Below, piece after piece: positions 6,360-6,361 of a DNA stretch of 6,361 nt. The position numbers and the translations under genes were made by a program. Under the pieces are notes generated by a model. It saw only the letters and a list, made by a program, of their open reading frames with translations. It made no database searches and was not told the origin of the DNA. This stretch comes from Parachlamydiaceae bacterium. GTDB lineage: Bacteria; Chlamydiota; Chlamydiia; Chlamydiales; Parachlamydiaceae. The stretch is taken from positions 1 through 6,361 of the forward strand of contig JACDDG010000061.1 in assembly GCA_013817115.1 (NCBI GenBank), given 5' to 3'. Positions within the stretch are counted from its first letter, which is position 1, and each line of letters begins with the position of its first letter.

Positions 6360-6361
6360 TG

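Overview
The window suggests a low-to-moderate GC Gram-negative bacterium with Shine-Dalgarno-led genes. My best guess is an environmental, Parachlamydiales-like member of the Chlamydiota. This rests on overall flavour: a large coiled-coil protein with a lipoprotein-like N-terminus, sigma70-type promoters, and a tRNA gene without an encoded CCA end, which argues against Legionella/Coxiella-type gammaproteobacteria. No marker gene proves it.

Layout, left to right. Positions 1-223 hold what looks like the decayed tail of a plus-strand gene, with reading frames interrupted by stops and a probable frameshift. An AT-rich, Asn-rich hypothetical gene of 131 codons follows (224-619, +). Next come a short perfect hairpin (675-691), a minus-strand tRNA-Arg with anticodon CCT (712-785), and a second hairpin (807-837). 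The minus-strand gene 853-3762 encodes a 969-residue, almost proline-free coiled-coil protein. Its only cysteine sits in a lipobox-like LAGC, and its C-terminal 600 residues are built from 70/91-94-residue repeats. A 421-bp divergent intergenic region (3763-4183) carries candidate promoters for both flanking genes. The plus-strand gene 4184-6256 encodes a 690-residue protein of the YyaL/SPATA20 (DUF255) family: an N-terminal thioredoxin-like domain with CHWC and a C-terminal alpha/alpha-barrel-like domain. The right edge holds an intrinsic terminator reading leftwards, so a convergent minus-strand gene probably ends at the window border.

The two large genes are transcribed divergently and need not work together. 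One encodes a probably cell-envelope, fibre-like protein, the other a soluble cytoplasmic protein. The coiled-coil gene and the tRNA share a strand and are 67 bp apart, so read-through into the tRNA is possible. The most unusual object is the coiled-coil protein: a predicted rod of roughly 0.12 micrometres, possibly lipid-anchored at one end, with a 161-residue (23-heptad) higher-order repeat. I do not recognise it as a named family.
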